This document shows, piece after piece, positions 1 through 9,194 of a DNA stretch of 64,000 bases. The stretch comes from JAFCUW01 sp049898325. GTDB taxonomy: Bacteria > Pseudomonadota > Gammaproteobacteria > Burkholderiales > Burkholderiaceae_D. A program made the position numbers and the translations under genes. The stretch's first letter is position 1; every line of letters starts with the position of its first letter. Below the pieces are notes generated by a model. The model ran no database searches and had not been told where the DNA came from. It saw nothing but the letters and a program-made list of their open reading frames with translations. The stretch spans positions 124,001-188,000 of the forward strand of contig NZ_JAFCXL010000002.1 of the NCBI RefSeq assembly GCF_049898325.1. Reading direction: 5' to 3'.

Positions 1-1355
1 AGCGCGCGGTCGTCGCGTGTATTGACCTGCCAGACCTGGATGTTGGGCTCGCGGTTGCCCAGGTTGTACTGTTCGGCCAGTTGCTGGCGCACGTAGCGGT
101 AGCCCTGCTCGTCATGGATGGCGGAAATCTGCAGTTTTTCCTTGCGGTCGTCGTCGAGCACGGCGAAGAAGTGAAAATCACGGATCAGCTTGGGCGACAG
201 GTACTGGGCGATAAAACTTTCGTCCTTGAAATTGCGCATGGCGAAGTCGAGCGTGCTGCGCCAGTCGCTGCCGGCAATGGCGGGGAACCATTCCCGGTCT
301 TCCGCAGTGGGTGCTTCGCAGATGCGGCGGATGTCACTCATCATGGCGAAGCCCAGCGCATACGGGTTGATGCCGTTGTAACACTGGCTGGTGGCCGAAG
401 GCTGGAACACCACGTTGGTGTGGCTTTGCAAGAACTCCATCATGAAGCCGTCGCCCACGATGCCTTCTTTATAGAGCTGCTGCAAGATCGTGTAGTGCCA
501 GAAGGTGGCCCAGCCTTCGTTCATGACCTGGGTCTGGCGCTGGGGATAAAAATACTGGGAGATCTTGCGGGTGATGCGCACCAGTTCGCGTTGCCATGGT
601 TCGAGCAGGGGCGCGTATTTTTCGATGAAATATAAAAGGTTTTCCTCGGGTTCGGGCGGGAAGCGGGGCGGCGTCGCGTCGCTGGCCTGCTCGTCGCGCC
701 GCGGCACGGTGCGCCACAAGGCATTCACTTGCGACTGGGCGTATTCCTCGCGCTCTTTCAGGCGGGCGTTTTCCTGCGCCAGCGACAGCTTGGCCGGCCG
801 CTTGTAGCGGTCGACCCCGTAGTTTTGCAAGGCGTGGCAGGAATCGAGCAATTGTTCGACAGCATCGATGCCGTGGCGCTGCTCGCACTCGGCGATGTAG
901 TTCTTGGCGAATACCATGTAGTCGACGATGGCGTCGGCGTCGGTCCAGGTGCGAAACAGGTAATTGCCTTTAAAGAAGGAGTTGTGGCCATAGGCGGCGT
1001 GGGCGATCACCAGCGCCTGCATGGTCAGGCTGTTTTCCTCCATCAGGTAGGCGATGCAGGGATTGGAGTTGATGACGATTTCGTAGGCCAGTCCCATCTG
1101 CCCCCGCTTGTAGCTTTTCTCCGTCGATAAAAAGTGCTTGCCGAATGACCAGTGATTGTAGGAGACGGGCATGCCCACCGAAGTGTAGGCATCCATCATT
1201 TGCTCGGCGGTGATGATTTCGAGCTGGTTGGGGTAGGTATCGAGCCCGAAGCTTTCAGCGACGCGGCGGATTTCTTCGTGGGCGTGTTCGATCAGGTCGA
1301 ACGTCCATTCCGACTGCTCGGGCAGGGCGCGGGGGTGTTGGGGATCTCGGGGCAT
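1..1355 (-). CDS. ycgB: SpoVR family protein (YcgB-like), 3' end outside window
   Basis: The reading frame starts with ATG at 1355 and stays open to the window edge (451 codons), so the C-terminal end is missing. The N-terminus carries the family signature: MPVSYNHWSFGKH lies at residues 62-74. SpoVR/YcgB proteins are cytoplasmic and of unknown biochemistry. They were named for a role in Bacillus spore cortex formation but are common in non-sporulating proteobacteria, always near PrkA and YeaH. The start is 7 nt after the yeaH stop, and the GAGG ribosome binding site overlaps that stop, so the two are probably translationally coupled. It is the last gene seen of the prkA-yeaH-spoVR operon. 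Family assignment is firm; the function is not known. Confidence 0.93.
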   Translation of the reverse strand, partial: MPRDPQHPRALPEQSEWTFDLIEHAHEEIRRVAESFGLDTYPNQLEIITAEQMMDAYTSVGMPVSYNHWSFGKHFLSTEKSYKRGQMGLAYEIVINSNPCIAYLMEENSLTMQALVIAHAAYGHNSFFKGNYLFRTWTDADAIVDYMVFAKNYIAECEQRHGIDAVEQLLDSCHALQNYGVDRYKRPAKLSLAQENARLKEREEYAQSQVNALWRTVPRRDEQASDATPPRFPPEPEENLLYFIEKYAPLLEPWQRELVRITRKISQYFYPQRQTQVMNEGWATFWHYTILQQLYKEGIVGDGFMMEFLQSHTNVVFQPSATSQCYNGINPYALGFAMMSDIRRICEAPTAEDREWFPAIAGSDWRSTLDFAMRNFKDESFIAQYLSPKLIRDFHFFAVLDDDRKEKLQISAIHDEQGYRYVRQQLAEQYNLGNREPNIQVWQVNTRDDRA

Positions 1356-1362
1356 GGCGGCC

Positions 1363-2631
1363 TCACTTCGGCTGTTTCTTGAACAGTTCGCGGAACACCG
1401 GGTAGATATCGGCCGGCGTGACGATTTTCTGCATGGCAAAGTTGGCGTGATGGTCGCCCACTTCGGCGTACTGTTCCCACAGGTTCTGCTGTGGGCCGTC
1501 GGTGATTTCGACGTAGGTGTAGTACTGCACCTTGGGCATGACGGCGTTGATCAGCAACTGCTTGCACAGCACCGAGTCGTTGTCCCAGTTGTCGCCGTCG
1601 GAGGCCTGGGCGACATAGCTGTTCCAGTCGCCACTGCCGTAACGTTCGCTGAGGATTTTCTGCAGCAGGTGCAGGGCGGACGACACCACCGTGCCACCCG
1701 ATTCGCGGGAATGGAAAAATTCGTTTTCGTCCACTTCGGCGGCGGCCGTGTGGTGGCGAATGAACACCACCTCGATTTTGTCGTAGGCGCGCTTGAGGAA
1801 CAGGTACAGCAGGATAAAGAAGCGCTTGGCAGTGTCCTTGCGCCCCTCGTCCATGGAGCCGGAGACATCCATGATGCAAAACATGACGGCCTGGGTGGAC
1901 GGCTTGGGCACCTTGATGCGGTTGCTGTAGCGCAGGTCGAAGGGATCGATGAAGGGGATCGCCAGCAGGCGCGTGTGCAGGTGATGCACGAGTTTTTTCA
2001 GTTCCAGCACGGCCGGGTCGTCCAGCGCGGCGCCGCCCTCGAGCAGGTCGGCCAGCGCCTGTTCGGCTTCGATCAGCTGCTTGCGCGGTTTGCCGCCCAC
2101 GGCGATGCGCCGGCCCAGGGCGCCGCGCAGGGAGCGCAGCACGTGGATGTTGGAGGGGGTGCCCGAAATATTGTAGCCGGCACGCTGGTTCTTCATTTCC
2201 GGCGTTTGCGACAACTGGGTCTTGACCATGTTCGGCAGTTCGAGGTCTTCGAAGAAGTAATTCATGAATTCTTCGCGCGAGAGCTCGAAAATGAAATCGT
2301 CCTCGTTGGCCTGGTCGCTGTTGCCGGCCTTGCCGCGGCCACTGCCGCCGCCACTGCGGGGACGGTTGAACTGGTCGCCTTTCTGATATTCCTTGTTGCC
2401 TGGATTAATGGTTTCCCACACGCCACCGTGGGCATGGCCGAAACTGGGTTCGTTGACATCCTTGACGGGGATCGAGACTTTTTCGCCGTTCTCGATGTCG
2501 GTGATGGAGCGGCCCTTGATGGCGCGCCCGACCGCGTCCTTGATCTGGCTTTTGTAGCGGCGCAGGAAGCGCCCCCGGTTGATCGCGGACTTGTTTTTCC
2601 CCTGCAAGCGTCGGTCGATGAGATAAGTCAA
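1363..2631 (-). CDS. yeaH: YeaH/DUF444 family protein (vWA-like)
   Basis: This 422-residue protein matches the UPF0229/DUF444 family from its first residues (MTYLIDRRLQGKNKS). The C-terminal half is a von Willebrand A-like domain whose metal-site motif DVSGS lies at residues 255-259. A Gly/Arg-rich linker lies near residues 90-105. The start codon is TTG at 2631, supported by an AGGAGG Shine-Dalgarno sequence about 4 nt upstream and by the family's usual N-terminus. In enterobacteria YeaH acts with the kinase YeaG (PrkA) in nitrogen-starvation and stationary-phase responses; the same partner lies directly upstream here. An 83-nt gap holding a strong hairpin separates it from prkA. Confidence 0.93.
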   Translation of the reverse strand: MTYLIDRRLQGKNKSAINRGRFLRRYKSQIKDAVGRAIKGRSITDIENGEKVSIPVKDVNEPSFGHAHGGVWETINPGNKEYQKGDQFNRPRSGGGSGRGKAGNSDQANEDDFIFELSREEFMNYFFEDLELPNMVKTQLSQTPEMKNQRAGYNISGTPSNIHVLRSLRGALGRRIAVGGKPRKQLIEAEQALADLLEGGAALDDPAVLELKKLVHHLHTRLLAIPFIDPFDLRYSNRIKVPKPSTQAVMFCIMDVSGSMDEGRKDTAKRFFILLYLFLKRAYDKIEVVFIRHHTAAAEVDENEFFHSRESGGTVVSSALHLLQKILSERYGSGDWNSYVAQASDGDNWDNDSVLCKQLLINAVMPKVQYYTYVEITDGPQQNLWEQYAEVGDHHANFAMQKIVTPADIYPVFRELFKKQPK

Positions 2632-2660
2632 AGTGCCTCCTGCTCTATTTCGCGGCGGAA

Positions 2661-2690
2661 CCGGCAGCTGCCCCAGGGGCGATCTGCCGG
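2661..2690 (-). other. Intercistronic hairpin between prkA and yeaH
   Basis: A perfect 7-bp outer stem (CCGGCAG at 2661-2667 with CTGCCGG at 2684-2690) encloses an inner GCCCC/GGGGC stem. Neither strand has a T-tract after it, so it is not a classical terminator. In the prkA-yeaH transcript it could protect the prkA 3' end or set unequal expression of kinase and partner (inference). Confidence 0.45.
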
Positions 2691-2714
2691 CCCCCCTATC
2701 TTAAACCTTTGCGC

Positions 2715-4637
2715 TCAAGACGACTTCCGCACACGCAGATACCACTCGCACAGCAAGCGCACCTGCTTGGCCGTGTAGCCTTTTTCGACCATGCGGGCGA
2801 CAAAGTCGGCGTGCTTGTTGGCGTCCTCGGCCGAGGCCTTGGCATTGAACGAGATCACGGGCAGCAATTCCTCCGTGTTCGAGAACATTTTTTTCTCGAT
2901 CACGGTACGGAATTTCTCGTAACTGGTCCAGGCGGGATTCTTGCCGCCGTTGGTGGCGCGGGCGCGCAGGCCGAAGTTGACGATCTCGTTGCGGAAATCC
3001 TTCGGGTTCGAAATGCCGGCCGGCTTTTCGATTTTTTCCAGTTCGCTGTTGAGCGAATCGCGGTCGAACGATTCGCCCGTGTCCGGGTCGCGGAACTCCT
3101 GGTCCTGGATCCAGAAATCGGCAAACGTGACGTAGCGGTCAAAAATATTCTGGCCGTATTCGGAATAGCTTTCCAGGTAGGCCGTCTGGATTTCCTTGCC
3201 GATAAAATCGACATAGCGGTGCGCCAGGTGCTCCTTGATATACGACAGATAGCGCTGTTCCGTCTCCGGGGCGAATTGTTCGCGCTCGATCTGTTGCTCG
3301 AGCACGTACAGCAGGTGCACGGGGTTGGCCGCCACCTCCGTATTGTCGAAGTTGAACACCTTCGACAGGATCTTGAAGGCAAAGCGGGTCGACAGCCCGT
3401 TCATGCCTTCGTCGACCCCGGCATAGTCGACGTATTCGTGCATCGACTTGGCTTTCGGATCGGTGTCTTTCAGGTTTTCGCCATCGTAGACGAGCATCTT
3501 GGAGAAGATGCTGGAGTTTTCCGGGTCTTTCAGGCGCGACAGGATGGCGAACTGCGCCATCATTTTCATGGTGCCGGGCGCGCACGGCGCGGCCTCCAGC
3601 GAGGAATTGCGGATGAGCTTGTCGTAGATCTTGATTTCGTCCGACACCCGCAAGCAATACGGCACCTTGACGATATAGATGCGGTCAAGGAAGGCTTCGT
3701 TGTTGCGGTTGTTGCGGAACGTCTTCCACTCCGACTCGTTCGAGTGGGCCAGCACGATGCCGTCGAAGGGGATGGCGCCGAATCCTTCGGTGCCCTTGTA
3801 ATTGCCTTCCTGGGTGGCCGTCAGCAAGGGGTGCAGCACCTTGATGGGCGCCTTGAACATCTCGACAAATTCCATCAAGCCCTGGTTGCCCAGGCACAGG
3901 CCGCCTGAATAGCTGTAGGCGTCCGGGTCATCCTGGGCGTAGTCTTCCAGCTTGCGGATATCGACCTTGCCCACCAGCGAAGAAATATCCTGGTTGTTTT
4001 CGTCGCCCGGTTCCGTCTTGGAAATGGCAATCTGTTTCAGGATCGACGGATAGCGCTTGACCACGCGGAACTTGTTGATGTCGCCGTTGAACTCGTGCAG
4101 GCGCTTGACCGCCCACGGGCTGGGAATGGTGCGCAGGTAGCGGCGCGGGATGCCGTAGTCTTCTTCGAGCAGGGTGCCGTCCTCGTCTTCGTTGAACAGG
4201 CCCAGCGGCGACTCGTTGACGGGCGAGCCTTTCAGGCAATAGAACGGCACCTGCTCCATCAACGATTTGAGTTTTTCGGCGATCGACGATTTGCCGCCGC
4301 CGACGGGACCGAGCAGGTACAGGATCTGCTTGCGCTCTTCGAGGCCCTGGGCGGCGTGGCGGAAGTAGGAAACGACCTGCTCGATCACTTCTTCGGTGCC
4401 GTAGAAGTCCTTGAAGGCCGGGTAGAGCTTGATGACCTTGTTGGCGAAGATGCGCGAGAGGCGGGTGTCGGTGCGGGTGTCGACCAGGGTCGGTTCGCCG
4501 ATGGCGGCCAGCATGCGCTCGGGCGCGCTGGCATACGTCAATGGATCCTTTTTGCACAATGCCAGATAGTCGGAAAGGGAAAATTCTTCTTCCCTGGTAC
4601 GCTCGTAGCGAGCGGCGTATTTGTCAAAAATCGTCAT
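2715..4637 (-). CDS. prkA: PrkA family serine protein kinase (YeaG)
   Basis: This 640-residue protein has the usual PrkA length and architecture. The N-terminal AAA+-like domain has its Walker A motif GPVGGGKS at residues 110-117, and the C-terminal third is the PrkA kinase-like domain. PrkA/YeaG is a cytoplasmic stress protein with reported kinase activity; some homologues have also been reported to act as ATP-dependent proteases, so the biochemical role is unsettled. The ATG at 4637 follows an AAGGA site with good spacing. It is the first gene of the prkA-yeaH-spoVR operon. A perfect 16-bp palindrome lies 40-55 bp upstream. In enterobacteria the operon responds to RpoS and nitrogen control; I found no convincing sigma-54 site here. 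Confidence 0.95.
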   Translation of the reverse strand: MTIFDKYAARYERTREEEFSLSDYLALCKKDPLTYASAPERMLAAIGEPTLVDTRTDTRLSRIFANKVIKLYPAFKDFYGTEEVIEQVVSYFRHAAQGLEERKQILYLLGPVGGGKSSIAEKLKSLMEQVPFYCLKGSPVNESPLGLFNEDEDGTLLEEDYGIPRRYLRTIPSPWAVKRLHEFNGDINKFRVVKRYPSILKQIAISKTEPGDENNQDISSLVGKVDIRKLEDYAQDDPDAYSYSGGLCLGNQGLMEFVEMFKAPIKVLHPLLTATQEGNYKGTEGFGAIPFDGIVLAHSNESEWKTFRNNRNNEAFLDRIYIVKVPYCLRVSDEIKIYDKLIRNSSLEAAPCAPGTMKMMAQFAILSRLKDPENSSIFSKMLVYDGENLKDTDPKAKSMHEYVDYAGVDEGMNGLSTRFAFKILSKVFNFDNTEVAANPVHLLYVLEQQIEREQFAPETEQRYLSYIKEHLAHRYVDFIGKEIQTAYLESYSEYGQNIFDRYVTFADFWIQDQEFRDPDTGESFDRDSLNSELEKIEKPAGISNPKDFRNEIVNFGLRARATNGGKNPAWTSYEKFRTVIEKKMFSNTEELLPVISFNAKASAEDANKHADFVARMVEKGYTAKQVRLLCEWYLRVRKSS

Positions 4638-5207
4638 TTGAGGTCCTTTGTAGGTGCGTGCTGAATCCCTGATGCCGGCAAGAAAACTTGCCCAGGCCCG
4701 TACACTGGCGTCTCTCCTTGTAAGCCGACAGAACGTTTCGTGAAGGAAAAATACGAAACAAATTCCTGCGTCGACTCTATTATTTTAATAACCGGATTTC
4801 CGGTGATTTTGCGCGTTCTGACAACGTCTTCTTACGCCTATGAAATTTATTATGTGCCTAATAGAAGCGGATGTCAAAACAATGTCGTGGTACTGTATGT
4901 AACATCGGTAAGTATTTGATTTTAAATCTTTTAATCGTTTTTCTGTGGCATTTTCCAGGCCGCATTGCGGGGCCATTTGTCGTTTCATTTGCGCCCGTTC
5001 GCCGTGCCGAATTGAACCGTGATCGGGCGCATTCTTTGCGCCGATAAATGGGCCCGGCGATGCCATGCGTTGCCGGAGACCACGGAGAATTTTCTTGCGG
5101 CTGACACATACATGCTCGCGCGAAATCTCGTCGCCGGCTGAAGTTGTCGCGCGCTTGCGCTACACTGGGCCGACCTGTTCAGCGCCCACTATTTCGGAGA
5201 ATCTCCC
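4638..5207. promoter_or_regulatory. Divergent intergenic region between prkA and the deaminase gene
   Basis: This 570-nt region holds no credible gene. The prkA side has a perfect palindrome, GGCAAG-AAAA-CTTGCC at 4677-4692, in the probable leader or operator zone. The middle (about 4780-4940) is AT-rich. On the deaminase side TACACT at 5160-5165 could be a -10 element, but its -35 (CTGAAG, 17-bp spacer) is poor. Confidence 0.4.
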
Positions 5208-6215
5208 ATGCAGCACCCACAGTTGAAATCCATTGTGCAAGAGATGCCCAAGGCAGAATTGCACATCCACATCGAAGGGTCACTGGAACCCGAGCTGATC
5301 TTTGAGTTGGCTCAACGAAACGGCGTCACCCTGGCCTACCCATCGGTTGACAAGCTGCGCGCGGCATATGCTTTCGATAATCTGCAATCGTTCCTCGATA
5401 TTTATTATGCGGGCGCCAGTGTCCTGCTGACCGAGCAGGATTTCTACGACATGACGGCCGCCTACCTGCGCCGCGCGGCGGCCGACAATGTCCGCCATGC
5501 CGAACTGTTTTTCGATCCGCAAACCCACACCGACCGTGGCGTGCCTTTTGCCACCGCCATCGACGGCATCTGGCGCGCCTGCCAGGACGGTCCCATCAGC
5601 GCCACCATCATCATGTGCTTCCTGCGCCACCTGAGCGAAGAGGCGGCACTGGCCACCCTCGACGAAGCGCTGCCGCACCGCGACAAATTCATCGGCGTGG
5701 GCCTGGATTCATCGGAACTGGGCCATCCGCCGGAAAAATTCGCCCGCGTGTTCGCCCGCTGCCGCGAACTGGGCCTGCACCTGGTGGCCCACGCCGGCGA
5801 GGAAGGCCCGCCCGCCTACATCGAAACGGCGCTCGACGTGCTGCAGGTCGAGCGCATCGACCATGGCGTGCGCTGCCTCGACAGTGCGGCGCTCACCGCG
5901 CGCCTGGCGCGCGAACAGATCGCCCTGACCGTCTGCCCCTTGTCGAACATCAAGCTGCGCGTGTTCGATCACATGGGCCAGCACAATTTGCTCGAGCTGC
6001 TCGATGCCGGCCTGGCCGCCACCATCAACTCGGACGACCCGGCCTATTTTGGCGGTTATATGAACGATAATTTTCTTGCCGCCTTCGATGCCTTGCCGCT
6101 GGGCTTGTCGCACGCGCACCGGCTGGCACGCAACAGTTTTGTGGCCTCCTTCTTGCCCGAGGCCGCCAAGCAGGCGCACCTGGCCGAGCTCGACGCTTAC
6201 TTCGCCGCGCTGTAA
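5208..6215 (+). CDS. add: Adenosine deaminase family protein, adenine-deaminase subtype
   Basis: This 335-residue zinc amidohydrolase has the metal ligands His19 and His21 (ELHIHIEGS), His195 with catalytic Glu198 (AHAGEEG), and Asp276/Asp277 (NSDDPAYFGGY). Members with signatures such as DSSELGHPPEKF and the short ~335-residue length resemble the Pseudomonas PA0148 group, shown to deaminate adenine to hypoxanthine (EC 3.5.4.2) rather than adenosine. Automated annotation usually says adenosine deaminase. It acts in cytoplasmic purine salvage. The ATG at 5208 follows a GGAG element. The next gene starts 30 nt downstream, so co-transcription is possible though the functions look unrelated. The family is certain; the adenine preference is inferred from similarity. 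Confidence 0.92.
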   Translation: MQHPQLKSIVQEMPKAELHIHIEGSLEPELIFELAQRNGVTLAYPSVDKLRAAYAFDNLQSFLDIYYAGASVLLTEQDFYDMTAAYLRRAAADNVRHAELFFDPQTHTDRGVPFATAIDGIWRACQDGPISATIIMCFLRHLSEEAALATLDEALPHRDKFIGVGLDSSELGHPPEKFARVFARCRELGLHLVAHAGEEGPPAYIETALDVLQVERIDHGVRCLDSAALTARLAREQIALTVCPLSNIKLRVFDHMGQHNLLELLDAGLAATINSDDPAYFGGYMNDNFLAAFDALPLGLSHAHRLARNSFVASFLPEAAKQAHLAELDAYFAAL

Positions 6216-6245
6216 GGCGCGTTCCCCCCAACTTCGTTAGACACC

Positions 6246-8777
6246 ATGTTGATTCAATCGTTCCGCATGACCGCCCGCGACTGGCGCGCCGGTGAATTGC
6301 GCTTCCTGCTCGTCGCCCTGATCGTCGCCGTGGCCTCGTTGTCGGCCGTGGGTTTTTTCATCGACCGCATGCGCAGCAGCCTCAACCGCGACGCGCACCA
6401 GTTGCTGGGCGCCGATCTGCTCGTCAATGCCGATCAGCCACTGCCTGCCGCGTGGCGCCAGGAAGCGGCGCGGCGCGGCCTGATCCTGGCCGACACCGTC
6501 ACCTTCCCCAGCATGGCGCAGGCGGGGCAGGGTGAGCAGTCGAGCGCCCAGCTGGCCTCGATCAAGGCGGTCAGCACGGGCTACCCCTTGCGCGGACAAT
6601 TAAAAATCACCACCAGCACCCAGCAAGCGGCGGACGGGCACGGCGTCAAAACGCTGGCCACCCCGGCGCCCGGCACCGTCTGGGTCGATCCGAACATCCT
6701 GAGCGGCCTGAAGACCTCGGTGGGGGCGACGCTGCAACTGGGCGACAAAGCGTTCACCATCACCGAACTGATCGCCGCCGAACCGGACCGCGGCCCCTCG
6801 TTCGCCAACTTCGCGCCCCGCGTGATGCTGTCGATGGCCGACCTGGCCGCCACCGGCCTGGTCGACAATGGGTCGCGCGTGACCTACCGCCTGCTGGTGG
6901 CGGCGCCGTCGAACAACGATCTGTCGGCCATCGGCGACTATGAGGCCTGGCTGAAAGGCCGCATCAGCGCCGACGCCATCAAGGGCGTGCGCATCGAGTC
7001 GCTGGAAAACGGCCGGCCCGAGATGCGCGCCACGCTCGACCGCGCCGACCGCTTCCTGTCGCTCGTCGGCCTGCTCTCGGCGATGCTGGCGGCGGTCGCC
7101 GTGGCGATGGCGGCGCGCCGCTTCATGCTGCGCCACCTCGACGCCTGCGCCATGCTGCGCTGCCTGGGGCTGTCGCAAAACCAGGTCAGCGCCCTGTACC
7201 TGATCGAATTCGTGCTGGTGGGGCTGGCCGGCAGCGTGCTGGGCGTGCTGGTGGGCTTCGGCGCGCACTACGTTCTGCTCGAGCTGATCGGCAGTTTTAT
7301 CACCACCGACCTGCCGCCCGTGTCGATCCTGCCCGCCCTGCAAGGGGTGGCCACGGGCATGCTGCTGCTGGTCGGCTTCGCGCTGCCGCCCGTGCTGCAG
7401 CTGCGCAACGTGCCGCACAACCGGGTGCTGCGCCGCGAACAGGCGCCACCGCAGGCGATGGCGCTGGCCACCTATGGCCTGGGCATCGTCGCGTTCGTCG
7501 GCCTGCTGCTGTGGCAGGCCGGTGACCGCCAGCTGGCGCTGGTGACGGCGCTGGGCTTCCTGGGCGGCTTCGGCGTGTTCGCGCTGGCCGGCTGGCTGGG
7601 CCTGGCGCTGCTGCGGCGCCTGCGCGGGGCCATCGACGCGCAGGCCTGGCGCTTCGCCCTCAACGCCCTGCAGCGCCGGCCCGGCGCCACCATCGTGCAG
7701 GTGGTGTCGCTGGCGCTGGGCCTGATGGCGCTGCTGCTGCTGACGGTGGTGCGGGGCGACCTCACCAGCGCCTGGCAAAGCGCCACCCCGGCCGACGCGC
7801 CGAACCGCTTCATCATCAACATCATGCCTGACCAGCGCGCGCCCGTGGCGGCCCGCCTGGCCGCCGCCAAGGTCGACGGCGCCGTGCTCTATCCCATGAT
7901 CCGCGGGCGCCTGACGGCGCTGAACGGCCAGGCCATCACGGCGGCCACCTACCAGGCCGACGATGCGCGCCGGCTGGCCGAGCGCGAGTTCAACCTGTCG
8001 ACCATGCAGCAATTGCAGGCCTCGAACCAGATCGTCGCCGGCAAGTGGTTCAGCGACACCACCGGCCAGGCCGAGGCGTCCGTCGAGCAGGGCATCGCCA
8101 AGACGCTGCGCATCAAGCTGGGCGACGTCATGCGCTTCGATATCGCCGGCCAGATCGTCGAGGCCCGCGTAACCAGCTTGCGCAAGCTCGAGTGGGGATC
8201 GATGCGCGCCAATTTCTTTGTCATCATCAATCCCGAGGCGATGAAGGCGACGCCGCAAACGCTGATGACGGCGTTCCACCTGCCCGCCGGTTCGGCCAAT
8301 CTCACCAACTCGCTCACGCGCGAGTTCCCCAACCTCACCGTGATCGACGTCAGCGGCATCATCAACCAGTTGCAGGAAGTGCTGGGGCAGGTGGTCACCG
8401 CCGTCGAGTTCCTGTTCTTGTTCACGCTGGTGTCGGGCGTGCTGGTGTTGTACGCGGCGCTGATGGGATCGCAGGACGAGCGCACCCGCGAGGCGGCCCT
8501 GCTGCGCGCGCTGGGCGCCACCCGCAAGCAGCTCTCGCGCGCCCAGTGGATCGAATTCGCGCTGGTGGGCGCGCTGTCGGGCTTCCTGGCCGCCAGCGGC
8601 GCGGCAGCATTGGGCTGGGCGCTGGCCACCTACCAATTCAAGTTCGAATGGGTGTTCAGCCCCGTGGTGTTCATGGCCGGCATTGCCGTCGGCGTGGCCT
8701 GCGCCATCGGTGGCGGCTGGCTGGGACTGCGCAATGTGCTGCGCCAGCCGCCGCTACAGACCTTGCGGGGCACCTGA
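6246..8777 (+). CDS. FtsX-like ABC transporter permease (YbbP type)
   Basis: This 843-residue inner-membrane protein has one transmembrane helix near residues 20-40, a large periplasmic domain, then two FtsX-like permease blocks (about 260-500 and 720-835), as in YbbP and related permeases. Charged residues flank the helices, and an ERTREAALLRALGAT motif lies in the typical cytoplasmic loop before the last helices. Such permeases normally pair with a LolD/YbbA-type ATPase for lipoprotein, lipid or lysophospholipid handling. No ATPase gene is adjacent, so the partner must lie elsewhere or outside the window. Substrate unknown. Confidence 0.88.
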   Translation: MLIQSFRMTARDWRAGELRFLLVALIVAVASLSAVGFFIDRMRSSLNRDAHQLLGADLLVNADQPLPAAWRQEAARRGLILADTVTFPSMAQAGQGEQSSAQLASIKAVSTGYPLRGQLKITTSTQQAADGHGVKTLATPAPGTVWVDPNILSGLKTSVGATLQLGDKAFTITELIAAEPDRGPSFANFAPRVMLSMADLAATGLVDNGSRVTYRLLVAAPSNNDLSAIGDYEAWLKGRISADAIKGVRIESLENGRPEMRATLDRADRFLSLVGLLSAMLAAVAVAMAARRFMLRHLDACAMLRCLGLSQNQVSALYLIEFVLVGLAGSVLGVLVGFGAHYVLLELIGSFITTDLPPVSILPALQGVATGMLLLVGFALPPVLQLRNVPHNRVLRREQAPPQAMALATYGLGIVAFVGLLLWQAGDRQLALVTALGFLGGFGVFALAGWLGLALLRRLRGAIDAQAWRFALNALQRRPGATIVQVVSLALGLMALLLLTVVRGDLTSAWQSATPADAPNRFIINIMPDQRAPVAARLAAAKVDGAVLYPMIRGRLTALNGQAITAATYQADDARRLAEREFNLSTMQQLQASNQIVAGKWFSDTTGQAEASVEQGIAKTLRIKLGDVMRFDIAGQIVEARVTSLRKLEWGSMRANFFVIINPEAMKATPQTLMTAFHLPAGSANLTNSLTREFPNLTVIDVSGIINQLQEVLGQVVTAVEFLFLFTLVSGVLVLYAALMGSQDERTREAALLRALGATRKQLSRAQWIEFALVGALSGFLAASGAAALGWALATYQFKFEWVFSPVVFMAGIAVGVACAIGGGWLGLRNVLRQPPLQTLRGT

Positions 8778-8804
8778 AGCGCACCCTGCTGATATCATGG
8801 GGGC

Positions 8805-9194
8805 ATGACTTCAGCTCCTACTCTCTACGACACCATCGGCGGTGCGGCCGTTCTGCGCGAACTGGTCGACCGCTTCTACGATCTGATGCAACTGGAAGGG
8901 GAATTTGCCGGCATCCACGCCATGCACCCCGTCCCCAACGACAGCTCGCGCGACAAATTATTCATGTTCCTGAGCGGCTGGATGGGCGGTCCCGACCTGT
9001 ATATCGAGCGCTACGGCCACCCGCGCCTGCGCGCGCGTCACCTGCCGTACGCGATCGGCACCAGTGAACGCGACCAGTGGCTGCGCGCGATGGCCTGGGC
9101 GATGGAAGACGTCGGCATCGAGGAGAGCCTGCGCCTTCGCCTGATGGAGTCGTTCTTCCAGACGGCCGACTGGATGCGCAATAAGGCCGACTGA
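8805..9194 (+). CDS. Group II truncated haemoglobin
   Basis: This 129-residue protein has the group II (TrHbO) pattern: Tyr25 at the B10 position (DRFYDLM), proximal histidine His79 in RARHLPYAIG, and Trp92 at the G8 position (DQWLRAM). Such globins bind oxygen or NO tightly and are linked to redox and nitrosative protection rather than oxygen storage. The stop overlaps the rmuC start (TGATG at 9192-9196), so translation of the two genes is probably coupled. The ATG at 8805 is preceded by a G-rich stretch that may serve as ribosome binding site. Confidence 0.93.
   Translation: MTSAPTLYDTIGGAAVLRELVDRFYDLMQLEGEFAGIHAMHPVPNDSSRDKLFMFLSGWMGGPDLYIERYGHPRLRARHLPYAIGTSERDQWLRAMAWAMEDVGIEESLRLRLMESFFQTADWMRNKAD

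Noticed and set aside
2709..3908. 399-codon plus-strand frame opposite prkA
   Set aside because: It mirrors the prkA codons in a GC-rich genome; its composition (Val, His, Arg, Asp rich) is not protein-like and it matches no family.
4675..4700. Possible sigma-54 promoter for prkA
   Set aside because: TGG and TTGC are present on the minus strand but the GG-to-GC spacing is two bases too long; the site is better described as a palindrome.
6600..8636. 678-codon minus-strand frame inside the FtsX-like permease gene
   Set aside because: Gln/Arg/His-rich antisense shadow without a ribosome binding site; the plus-strand frame has clear membrane helices.
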